DNA of 64,000 bases, taken from the NCBI GenBank assembly GCA_029706075.1, contig JAINUG010000086.1, positions 3,285,060 to 3,349,059 on the forward strand, in the 5' to 3' direction. Numbering within the stretch: position 1 is the stretch's first letter; each line of letters opens with the position of its first letter. The position numbers and the translations under genes were made by a program. Source of the stretch: Aldrovandia affinis (Eukaryota > Chordata > Actinopteri > Notacanthiformes > Halosauridae). Below the pieces are notes generated by a model. It was not told the DNA's origin. It ran no database searches and worked only from the letters and a program-made list of their open reading frames with translations. Below are positions 1 to 11,600 of this stretch, piece after piece.

Positions 1-300
1 CGTATGAGTCATCAGTAAGCCAGGACTCACTGCATCCTACAATATCGAAGCAGCAACCTGTGGCACCAAGCATGGTAGAAAGATCATCAAAGTGTTTGTT
101 AAGGCTTCTAATATTTAAATGAAATATAGAAAAACCACATTCGTCATATAGAGGTTTTAGTTGTTCCAGTTCATATGTATTACACGTAACATTTCCTCCA
201 AAGTCCGAGCATTTCTGCCCTTCTCCTTCATTATCAAAGCTGTCAAGTCCCATTATGTACAGAATTGAAGTATTTAGGTAGTTGTTCAGGGAATATACAC
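1..300 (-). mobile_element. LINE (non-LTR retrotransposon) fragment, 5' part of the endonuclease region
   Basis: Read on the minus strand from about 300 down to the window edge, one open frame encodes a stretch containing FSIFHLNIRSLNKHFDDL and later FDIVGCSESWLTDDSY. This is the start of the apurinic-type endonuclease domain of L2/CR1-like fish LINEs, where LNIRSL and the E-(T/S)-WL motif (the catalytic Glu region) are typical. No stop interrupts the part seen. The reverse transcriptase would lie left of position 1. The exact 5' start is unclear because CA-rich sequence follows at 290-420. Confidence 0.8.
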
Positions 301-583
301 GGCCATACAGACATACATACACAATAACAGCAAGCATACACATTCACGCACAGCCATACAAACGAACAATCATAACAACAACAGACATGTACATCCATGC
401 TCACGCACACACAGAAACTAGTTGGTACCATCAACTAAGCAGGCAGTCTGCAACGCTGCCATCTGTGCTCCCACATTCCCATGCAGCCTAGAGGGCCAGT
501 GTATAGGGGTGGGCACAAATCCTTAACCTCCCTTAACATCACACACCGTACTTTGAACAGTGTTAACAGTCAAAGCTTTGTTA
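301..583. other. Intergenic or intronic stretch, CA-rich
   Basis: Loose CA/CACA-rich DNA that could include the 5' leader of the LINE. No coding signal was seen. Confidence 0.4.
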
Positions 584-585
584 TA

Positions 586-1812
586 CACTGCCTGTCCAAA
601 AACAAAGTCACCACCTGGATTTAACTAAACAAATAGGTAAGAGCCTTCCATTGGATAATTACTGCAGTGATTAATATGTTTTAGCTGGCAACAAGTTATT
701 TAACCCTAACTGATGCAGTGAGTAGCTTCTCATTTCTTAAACAACCTGTGGTCGTGGAAAATATGTTAATCTGTTTCAGAAGGGTCAAATTATTGGCCTG
801 CATCAAGCAAAGAAAACAACTAAGGAGATTGCTGAAACTACTAAAATTGGGTTAAGAACTGTCCAACGCATTATTAAAACCTGGAAGGATAGTGGTGAAC
901 CATCATCTTCGAGGAAGAAATGTGGTCGGAAAAAATCTTGAATGATCGTGATCGGTGATCACTTAAACGTTTGGTGAAATCATATCATAAAAAATCAACA
1001 GTAGAACTCACGGCTGTGTAATAGTGAAAGTAAGAGCATTTCCACACACACAATGCGAAGGGAACTCAAGGGATTGGGACTAAACAGCTGTGTAGCCTTA
1101 AGAAAACCACTTGTCAGTGAGGCTAATCGGAAAAAAAGGCTTAAATTTGCTAGGGAGCATAAAGATTGGACTCTGGAGCAATGGAAGATGGTCATGTGGT
1201 CTGATGAGTCCAGATTTACCCTGTTGCAGAGTGATGGGCGCATCAGGGTAAGAAGAGAGGCGGATGAAGTGATGCACCCATCATGCCTAGTGCCTACCGT
1301 ACAAGCCTGTGGGAGCAGTGTTATGATCTGGGGTTGCTGCAGTTGGTCAGGTCTAGGTTCAGCAATGTTATGTGCCCAAAGAATGAGGTCAGCTAACTAC
1401 CTGAATATACTGAATGACCAGGTTTTTCCATCAATGGATTTTTTCTTCCCTGATGGCACGGGCATATTCCAAGATGACAATGCCACGATTCATCGGGCTC
1501 AAATTGTGAAAGACTGGTTCAGGGAGCATGAGACATCATTTTCACACATGGATTGGCCACCACAGAGTCCAGACCTTAACCCCATTGAGAATCTTTGGGA
1601 TGTGCTGGAGAAGACTTTGCGCAGCGGTCCGACTCTCCCATCATCAATACAAGATCTTGGCGAAAAATTAATGCAACTCTGGACAGAAATAAATGTTGTG
1701 ACATTGCAGAAGCTTATCGAAACGATGCCACGGCGAATGCGTGCCGGAATCAAAACTAAAGGCGGTCCAATGAAATATTAGAGTGTGTGACTTTTTTTTG
1801 GGACGGGCAGTG
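586..1812 (+). mobile_element. Tc1/mariner element with DD36E spacing, inactivated
   Basis: The element runs from CACTGCCTGTCCAAAAACAA (586) to its imperfect inverse ending at 1812, so the inverted repeats are about 28 bp. TA dinucleotides flank both ends (584-585 and 1813-1814), the target duplication typical of Tc1/mariner. It is 1227 bp long and carries one transposase gene on the plus strand, whose N-terminal part is broken. Confidence 0.9.
770..1781 (+). pseudogene. Tc1-like transposase, frameshifted and stopped in the N-terminal half
   Basis: The first piece (about 770-940) encodes a helix-turn-helix-like region (FQKGQIIGLHQAKKTTKEI) and ends in a stop. A shifted frame (about 931-1010) continues with HKKSTVEL, contains a stop inside the DRDR segment and then runs into further stops. 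The catalytic part is open from 1053 to 1781 (242 aa). It has WSDESRF (first Asp), FQDDNATIH (second Asp) and NPIENLW (Glu). Counting codons, 36 residues separate the second Asp from the Glu, against 34 in classic Tc1. The C-terminus looks complete. It cannot make a full enzyme. Confidence 0.88.
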
Positions 1813-1916
1813 TATCTATATAATGCTATTAACACCATGTTGATTAGAGTCTAGTTTTGGTGAAAGCAATAACAGACAACGCCTAAGATTCTGCTCCAAA
1901 TCCTGAGTGGGATATA

Positions 1917-2479
1917 CAGTGCATCCGAAAAGTATTCACATCGCTTCACTTTTTCCACATTTTGTTATGTTACAGCTTTATTCCAAAATTGATTAAATTA
2001 TTTTTTTTTCTCAGAATTCTACACACAATACCCCATAATGACAAAGTGAAAAACGTTTTTTAGACATTTTTGCAAATGTATTAAAAATAAAAAATAAAAA
2101 TATCACATGTGCATAAGTATTCATGCCGTTTGCTATGACACAAATCATGTCCAATCAATTGAATTTACCACAGCTGGACTCCAATAAAGTTCTAGACACA
2201 TCTCAAGGATGATCAGTGGAAACAGGATGCACCTGAGCTCAATTTTGAGTGTCACAGCAAACGGCGTGAATACTTATGTACATGTGATATTTTCATTTTT
2301 TATTTTTAATACATTTGCAAAAATTTCTAAAAAACTTTTTTCACTTTGTCATTATGGGGTATTGTGTGTAGAATTCTGAGAAAAAAAATAATTTAATCCA
2401 TTTTGGAATAAGGCTGTAACATAACAAAATGTGGAAAAAGTGAAAAAGTTTAAGATGTGAATACTTTCCGGATGCACTG
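1917..2479. mobile_element. Tc1-derived foldback MITE
   Basis: It begins CAGTGCATCC at 1917 and ends with the reverse complement at 2479, flanked by TA at 1915-1916 and 2480-2481. The two arms, each about 200 bp, are near-perfect inverted copies (both contain the TACCCCATAATGACAAAG-type segment or its complement) around a short centre. No coding capacity is present. The right end lies about 20 bp from the splice donor of the sytl2 exon at 2507-2611. Confidence 0.88.
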
Positions 2480-2506
2480 TAGGTTGCGGTGGGTAAACCA
2501 CCTAAC

Positions 2507-2611
2507 CTGACATGGTTCTCTTCACCTCTTCCTGCAGGAAGGCAGGCACGGACATGCTCAGCCTCTTCATCTGCTGTGAGTCCGAGAAGGTGGAGCTGGG
2601 AGGGGCAGGCA
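2507..2611 (-). CDS. sytl2: sytl2 coding exon 8 (last in the window)
   Basis: 105 nt encoding [20 protein letters not shown] and then [10 protein letters not shown]. The acceptor is CCCTCAG before 2611 and the donor is GTTAGG from 2506 down. It starts and ends in phase 1, which joins the giant exon correctly. It is Ser/Met-rich linker ahead of the C2 domains, which are outside the window. I could not place any later sytl2 exon between 1 and 2506. Confidence 0.8.
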
Positions 2612-5600
2612 CTGAGGGGACTGAAGCACAGGAGACAGGATTGACACACTCCCTCTTTCATACTCCTACACCAGGTCAATGACTCCATTGCCCAGCATTA
2701 GACACGTTAGTGAGATGTAATTCAATAACTTGATGGCAAACACTCCTCACACTAAATCAATGGCATGTTTTCATAAGGTCATATTACATTATCATTAAAT
2801 TATTTTCCTAAATCCCACAGCATTTGTTTCTGCAGTATAGTACATTACTGCAGATCGGTGTATTCAAAGTCCATGCTAAAAATACAGGAACATGAACTAC
2901 GACTACTGCTTATTCTTCTTTTTTTCCTGACATTTTTATTACATTGTCCATGTCATATCATTGGCTTGAAAATATGTGGAAAAATTGTGCACATGTGATA
3001 AAAAACTATTTTAACTGAAATGTAATTTTAAACAAATCTTCACAAGACAGAGGTGTAAAGGTGTGAAAAGCTTAATGCCGATGTTCCGCATATAACCAAT
3101 AAGCAGTCTCACTGTCATCTCCGTACTCATGTTTGCTTGGGCAATGCATTTTTTGGAACCACATACATACAAAAATGTTTAACTTAGCAGTTAAACATAA
3201 CACATTCTGTGTTTCTAGTCATGTTCATAGCTGACAAAGTCATAGCTGACAAAGTCAATAGTCAACTATCCAGCAAGTGATTGCCTTACTCACAAAAGGG
3301 AAAAACATATTTGGGACTCTGAAGCTTCTGAAGCTGTTTCCTGTTCATGGTTTACAACTCTACAGTTAATGACACCACAGTGCATGAAATGGCTTGCCAA
3401 TGTTCATTGTTTATCCCTACTTTCATAGCTTTCCTTTCATTCCATAAGGATTATGCACATGAGAAAAATATAGTCTTATAGAAAGCCACTGAAAATAATA
3501 TGAAAATAAAAAACATTTACAAATAAATGAATGAATTAACTTCTTGGATTATTTAAAACTCCTTCATTTCAGGACATAAATTGCAACCTGTCCAAACTTT
3601 AAATTTCCTCGGGCAGGTAAATTATGGCTGCCTGTTGCACTGCAGTTGCAATGAAAATAATCATATTCACAGTGGTCTAACATTTCATCAACAGTAGTAG
3701 TAAAGGACACCTTCCATGAAATTTAGACATGGGGCCAAAAGGCAGAGGATCTATTTGACATGACAAGGCATAATTACGTAACACACTTAAAGGCCAGATC
3801 GTAATACCTAAATGCAAGGCTGTTTTCAGTCTCGTAAACACCAGGTGACCAAGTTCAGTACTTGGACACACCTTTCAAATATGCTTTGGAATGGTGTACA
3901 ACGACTACAAATATTCAGAAACAGGCTTTTATAGCATACAAAGAACACAGGGGCAGAGCGATACACTACACACACCAATATGTAAAACATTTATGTACAC
4001 ATTTGGTACATGCTTATAATAATCATAATTCAACAATACAAATACATAGATAATGATACAAATACATTCATAAAAGTATACAAAGGCGCAGAATAACACC
4101 TATCACCCTTGGGACAGCTTTCGCTAGGAGGCACAGATGGGAATTTGCTCACTTGTTGGGGGTGACGTAATGTCCTCCAGACTTTTTGAGAAGGACATGG
4201 GTCTTGCAGAGATTCGTTTTAAGGCCGTCCTAACGGGGCTTTGAGCCTCATCGCAACCTGCCACAGAGTAAAAGAGCATGAGCAAACACAGTGCTCCAGA
4301 CTACACCCACACTCAGTAATTAGGTGCCATGACATCCAACTAATATTTTTTACATTTTTTATTACTTAAAATTTCCAATTTCCACCCCTGTCCCAAATGT
4401 AATTTTTCATTGATTACGTAGCTTCCTATATGATCAACAAAACTAGACATTTAAAATATGGTCAATTGGTAACACTTTAATTTACAGTATTTGGTTTCTG
4501 TTGATTTCAGGTTTCTTTTTTAAGCTTTCACATTCAGCATGTGATCAAACAGGTGATCAAAAGGTTTTAGCTAACTAGTGAATTTGCTATTGTACCATTT
4601 AACAATAATGATCAAAGTTTGGCAACACACATAGCAATGAAAAATTGCATCACTAAAAGGGCACTCTACATTTGAGGAATCAGAGACTACATTCCTTTCA
4701 AGTGTAGGGAATAAAATGCTTGTTTTACTTCTCACAGCTACGCATTTTCACAAACTATGAATGCGAAACATTTTTCTGTGTTCTGTTGGATGGGACAATT
4801 GTCAGGGCATCTTTGTAATTAAAACTAAATACAAAATCAGTCAAACTTTGTAGGACTTGCTGTACTAGTACCCTGACACAAAGCTGTACATTTAAAAGGA
4901 ATTAGGGATTTAGTGTATAAGACAGGCTTGTGTTCAGACCAATGCACAATGTTCCAAAACTTTTCATAAAGAGTCACAGCTTTAAGAAAGAACAAATTAT
5001 GAAAGATTTCCATGGAGATCAACATCCATTAAAATCACATGCATGCCAAGAGAACTGAGCACAACCTTCTTTTTTTAAAGAGTAGTTGATGTCAGTGACT
5101 GATGTTGATTGTTGATGTCAGTGACGATAAATACCTACAATGAATGGTGAAAGTTGCAAATGCATGTTATTGTAATTCAAAAATGGGGTTCTAGATCTGG
5201 GAGAAAATTTTATTTTAGTGGCAAAAATAATTCCATAGACATTTCTTTCAGAACAGCAACTGTGCTTCCCAAATCAATAGATTTGTAATGTAATGAAATA
5301 CACATTTCATACAATTTTAAATGTATTTTGCAGTTTGTGATACCTCCTGTGAGTACACTTCCAAGCTGAAACAGCAATCGACTGACACTTAACTTAAGAA
5401 TATGCTGAATGGATGACATCTCTAATGAAAATAATTCACTTCATCGCATGAAAGAGAGGGTGCTCACACTCTGACAATATAAAAGACCCCAGCACTGTCA
5501 GAGGAAAAGACAAATATTTTGACGGGCCTCTAGAAATCAAAAAGATGAAAATGTGTTACAATCCTGCTCCAGTACGGTCCTAATCAAACATGTTCCTCCT

Positions 5601-8600
5601 TCTCCACCCTTGCACTTAACTATTTGATTCAGCTCATTACCACCACCAAATTTAATCCATTTAACCACTCATCCCACTTCAAAGACTGTTAGTCATTTAG
5701 ATTCTAGTTCCAGGAATTGGCGCCCTTGTAAAAGCTATGACCAATGTTATTGACCAAGACAGGGTGTATCGGTGAAAGAACAGAAGTGACCGAAGTCAAG
5801 AAAATGAGCGGTAGGACTATGAATTACTGTAAGCCTGACACAAGGATGATTATGTTAAAGGAAGCAATTGCACGTAATGTAGGTGTAACTCTGACCACGA
5901 GGTCTGGTATTAGATAACCCAAGACAGACATGAGAGGTGACCAGAGGCCAATGATCAGTGACACCATCGTAGCAACAGTTACTACAAGCTGAAACCCTCT
6001 GAGCCGTACTGCGCAAACTGTCCCCCCCCACTCTCTCTCACCCTGTCCTTCATGACAAAGCTACAAATACTTACAGTGGCACTGGTGAATATGATGAACA
6101 GTGCATGCACTATACAGTATATGCCAGGGTTGGGATCAATTCTATTTTAATTCAGCCAATTCAGAAAATAAATTGAAATTCACAGAACATTATGAACATT
6201 TGTATATTAATTAATTGACTGAATTTAAATGAATTCCCAACCCCGATATGTACTGTACTGATGTTACATCTAACATTTGATGATAATGTGGTGACTTTTG
6301 TAGTTTGGGCAAATTGAGCATAGTACCTCATTTCAAAGGGTTTCATCAGGTTTTGCATTAATTTGATCATTATGCAGAGGTGGCCTTACAAATGTATCCT
6401 ATAGAAATCCTGCAGGAAATCACCTTGCCCTTTAGGATATTTTTGTAAGGAGCATTATACAATATAGAAGCAGGGTTAACTTTGTCATGAAAATATACAT
6501 GGAGTATTTATGGATAAGTGTTTGAAACATCAGAGAGGAATTATATATATAACAACAAAAAGAAAATAGTTTAATTTATCTTCTTTTTTTATCCATTACA
6601 AAACCATATTTTCAAGTACATAGTTGTCTACATGCAAACTGATGAGGGTTGAATTGTTTGCATATATATATATATATCTACAATGTATGCAAATATATTT
6701 CAAATACAAGTAACAAAATGTTGTCTGTATGGTATGTGAGAAGACTGAGGGCCAGATTTACTAAAGGATTGCAAGTGCATATGTATACCTGGGGTAAACG
6801 TGTTAAAACAGGTTGGAGATTTTATAAATTAGGCCAATTAGGTATTCTGTCTGATTTACTAAAGCATGCCTTAATTGCGACTCTCCACTTTGCGCAATAA
6901 TTTTAAGAGCCCCTGAAAGCAGGCGGTATCTGCTGAGTGCTGATATAGCCTAGCTCAGGTTCAATAAACTAAAAAAGTTAGATATGTAGACTGTGTCCTC
7001 TCTGCTTCCAGTGCAATAATCATAACTTGGATTGGTAATTGGGTACTGTAAATATTTCACCTTTGCCCCCCCCTCCCTGCTACTACTCTGCTGTTTTTCT
7101 TATGAATTAAATGTGTAATGCATTCACAATGCAGCATTAATAAAATAAAAGCTTGCAGGTTTCTATTTTTTATTTTATTGATATGTGAGGGAGCACATGC
7201 ACTGCGTGTTGTCAAAAGTGTTAAACCCTGCTTCCACCACAAAAAAAATCTCTTGTTAGATCATAATAGATTTTTCTAAAATTCAAATCAGAATCAGTGT
7301 ATTTGAAATGCCTGTTATATAAATCACTGGAAATAATATATTTTTTTAAATGAATGCTCACAGGCTGAACTTCCCCAAGAGTGATCACAGGGTTTGGATG
7401 TGCTGCTCCTGGAAGAGTCAAAGTCAGCATCATCTGTCACATGCCCCTCACTCCCTCTCTGGCTCTGAGGGTGCTGTGGGACCTCTCGGGGTCCCCTTGG
7501 GGTACTGGCTTGGACGGGCTGTAGTACTACATCCAGCTCTGTCTTGGATGCGGTGGGTGGATGGGCACTGCTGCCTTCTTCCCTCCTCTCTCTGTCCAGG
7601 GGTCTCCGGTCATTCCTGCCCTCTGGAATTCCCATGTAATATTGAAAGCCTTGGGGGATGATAGAGCTTGATAGAGCCTGATGTGAGTCTGCCTCCTCTG
7701 ATGCACCTGACGGGTGTCCTTCACTGGCCCTTCTGTGACCTGGCTGTCCTGCTTCAGGCATTCTCCCGTAAGCCTCAGGAGAACCAAGGTTTCCTTCAAT
7801 CAGGTTGCTGGCACACTCTGTAGCACCGCACCCTGGAGAGGTCTGTCTACCATTCAGGTCACCTAAACCTGTTCTTCTAGGTGGCTGAGGCTTTGACTCT
7901 TTGTCCTTTGGGGTTGCGTGGGACTGGGAGGCCACAGGTTCCCCTACTGGGGATTTTTCATAGCCCCTCCACAGATGGCTGCGCTCGCCCTGTGCTGGTC
8001 TGCCCACTGACAAAGCACCTGTGGTTTTAAAGGTTGGCTTTGTGACCGTAGACTCCCACGGTGTTCCTTCGTGTGACTGTTTCTTTGTCTGTCTAACAGG
8101 GGGGGCTTGTTTCTGGTCCTTCTTCATAAGCTCTCTAATCGGAGGGCAGACTTCTGCAGAATGGGATTTTGAGGAGCAGGTCTCTGTTTTTACCGGTCGC
8201 CTAGGTGGAATTTCTGGTGGACAATCTGGACTGGTTTCCACTGCTGGTGACTGGCTTACTTGTTGGAAGGCATCAGTTGACCCTGAATCCCTTGAATTAG
8301 GGCGCTCTGGATATTGTGGCACGTCTTCAGTAGAGGGCAGTTGTGTTTTGATTGAAGGCACAGTGCCCCAGATGTCATGGATAGTCTTATACTGTGTATT
8401 GTTTAGAGTCTGGCTCTCTGATTGCTTCTCAACTCTTTCCTTCATTGACAGGAGAGAAGACTGACTATCGCTACCATTGTCTGATTCAGTGCCTGATGTC
8501 CTTGTTTCAGACCCAGAAGTGACAAGTGTTTTATCAGAAGTGGCCTCTGGATTTTGGTTCACTTTGGTCTCTGAAGACCCTTTTCGTTTCCCAACCATTA

Positions 8601-11600
8601 TTTTAGGGTCACTTTTCTCCTTCTCCCAGAAGGACTTGAGGTTGAGTATCTTGCCAGTTCTGTCATCTTGTTGACTGCCAGTCTGACTACTGGCAGTCAG
8701 AGATTCCTGCCTTGGGCAGACCTCTTCTCTTTGATAGCCTGTCTGACTATCACATTTCAGCCCCATGGGTAGGGTTGACACCTCTTCACTTATAACAATG
8801 GGCTTAGCCACATAAATTATGTCCTCTTTATTCTGGTTCTCTGACAAGTTCTTGCTTTCAAAATACACACTTTCCTCCACACGTGATGGGGCAGGAGCAG
8901 GGTTCATTCCAGGGTTTAGGTACACTTCCTGGTGGAAGAGGGAAGGGCTTGACTGTATTTCTTTGTTAACAATTCCTTCGCTACTTTCTGCTGAATCAAT
9001 GGGATTTCTCTTAATGCCCGCTTCAAGGGCAAGAGGTTCACATCCCTTACTACCTTTGAAGTGGAGTATATTCTTCCCATGGACAGCTTTTATGGTTTCA
9101 GGTGCTGGTGCAGTTTCTTCACACATGAACGGGAGTTCATGCCTTGACTTGCATCGGCCTATATCAGAAGTGCTACATTCTTTACCTGCCACCTCACTCA
9201 GGTCACCAAATTCCTTCATTTTTTCATTTGTTTTGGAAGTTTTGCTTGATTTACTGATTATAGGGCCCCTGTTTCCTTTCTCCCAGAACGACTTCGAGAC
9301 GGCCAGCTTTTGAGGTAACTCTTTGTCGTAAATCTCCTTCTGTTTCATGCCTGGCAGTGCTTCCTCCATGACTGGGTGACTGAGTGAGTCATCCTTGTTT
9401 CCTACAGTTCCCGGTTTTAGCTTACTTTCAGCAGCAGCAGCAACATGTGACTTTGTTTCAGGGGCTGCCTCTGTGTATGGGGAGAAGAGGACAGGGTGCT
9501 TCATAAGTGTGGTTGGTCCAATGTGAGGAACATCTGCATTCAGAGTCAGTGCTTCAGTGTCACTTCCTTCACCACCCTCGACCTTTTCTTCATATGGCTG
9601 CTTCCCAAGCTTTGGGGATTCCATCTCAACAGGACGAGGGCTGCCAAAATGAGTGGCCTCTGCCGACTCACTGCCCAGTGCTGCGTCTTCAGAGATTACG
9701 GATTCTTCCTTCTGAACGTACTGTAGATGGGAATGCTCTTCTTGTCGGTTGTTGCCATAGGAGCTCTGGCTGAACCACTCCAGGACTTTAGAAATGGGAC
9801 CCCCCTGCTCCTCTGTCAGCCTGTGACTCTCCTCTGCCGGCCTGGAGGAGAGCCCACAGCCTCTCGCCTTCACATGAACGGGCTTACCTTTCTGATCCAC
9901 AGAGCACTGGCTGATGGACACCTGAAGGGTAGGGGATTCAGCCCGACACTCATGTTCACCTGCAAAATAAACATAAAGCTTTCATATTATGCAAAAAATA
10001 GCAGAAGATGCATTTATGAATTAATTATTCTCAAATCTAAAATCATTTGAATCTTTTCATTTTTAAAGATGATAGCTTTTGCGATAACAATTACAGAAAG
10101 GAGCATGTTCCTTGCAGTCCCAATTGACCCATCACCATCAGCAAACAGATTAGCATATATGAATCTACATATATACACTAGTGCAGACTGATGCACATAT
10201 ATGCCCATGTACAGTATGTACACATACACACATGCAGTGAAGAGGGATATGAATTAGTGATTAGTATGGATTCATGAAAATCAACAAACACTGATCAGAT
10301 TTAGGGGTTAGGAGCAATAGCACTTTTTAGCGTATTATGGATTGTGGAGATATTTTCTTAATTATTAGACAGTGTACATTAGTTGAACAAAGTCCCTTGA
10401 GTCCATAGTTTTCCAGGGTTTTTAAGTGCTGCTGCAGTTGGTTGATTTGTCTGCACACCTTTCTGGAACTTTAATTATATGACTGTGTCAGTTTTACCAA
10501 AAGGGCTCTACGACGGACCTACATCTCGGCCTCGTCTTGGTCCCCTCTCCACTGTTCAGAGCCTCACCTGTGACCATTCCTTCCCAGTCATTCACCAACT
10601 TGCAGTGCTGTGACTGAGAGGTAGGAGGTTCTGTAACCTTGCTGGGGGAGCACTCTGTCCCGGTCGTGGTCAGGCTGGGATTTTCTTCCTCCCACTGAAC
10701 CTCACATGTAGCTCTTCTGTGGTCATTGCTGTTTTCACCCATAAGGCTACCTGTGCCTAATTTGCATGCCCTGCCTTCTTCGTCTGAGAACGTCTGGCAC
10801 TCCATGTCCAGCAGGTCACGCTCACTAAACTCTCTGTCATCCTGCAGTGTCGGCCCTCCCGCCATTTCACTCATTCTGACCGCTGGGGAGAACCGAACTT
10901 GTTTCCTGTCCAGGGAGTGGACAGACTCACTCCTTTGGGTGGGCTCAGCATCTCTCTTGAGCTGTGGGGGTCTCTGGACATCCGGTGACTCTGGGCACCC
11001 ACTGCAGTCACTGTGGAAGATGGGGAATTCGAAAGAGCTGCAGCTGGAATTGTGCTTGAGGATCCCCCTGGGGGTGATGCTCCATTTGGGAAACGGCTCG
11101 TCATTGTCCAGGGGACAGTAAATTAAGGTCCTCTTTTTTGGCAAAGGTGTCGTTTCAGTCAGCCCTGCCTCTAAGGTACCTGCACCTTCTGAATATATGT
11201 TAGCAAGACTGCCTACGTTGCTTTCAGATGATGGTAACAGTTCTGTAAAAACAACAGGGAACAACGAGGGATGGATAAAATATAGTATATATAGTAATAT
11301 AACAGTAAATGCAGACAAATATAACTAGATCCATAAGGTAACTAAGGAAATGTGCAATGAAGTAGCAGGCAGGTGCTAACAGAGTAAATGCCCTATTCAA
11401 TCAGAAAAACATGTAAGCCTGATGAATTTAGGATTACCTGAGCAATCCAAACCCAATTTGTTTGCTTTTGAGTATAGTTTCATATAGCGTCTTTTAGTGA
11501 TTTTCCTCATATAATATTATCTAAACTCCTTAAAATACCCTCTTCAGGATATTTTTAGACAAACATTCCCTCAATGTATGCACTGAGCAATTTAGTCATG

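Noticed and set aside
2341-2688. Minus-strand ORF of 115 codons across the sytl2 exon at 2507
   Set aside because: The true sytl2 frame is a different one; this frame runs into the MITE.
7350-9726. Several plus-strand ORFs of 65-164 codons
   Set aside because: Antisense shadows of the giant sytl2 exon; no splice or domain support.
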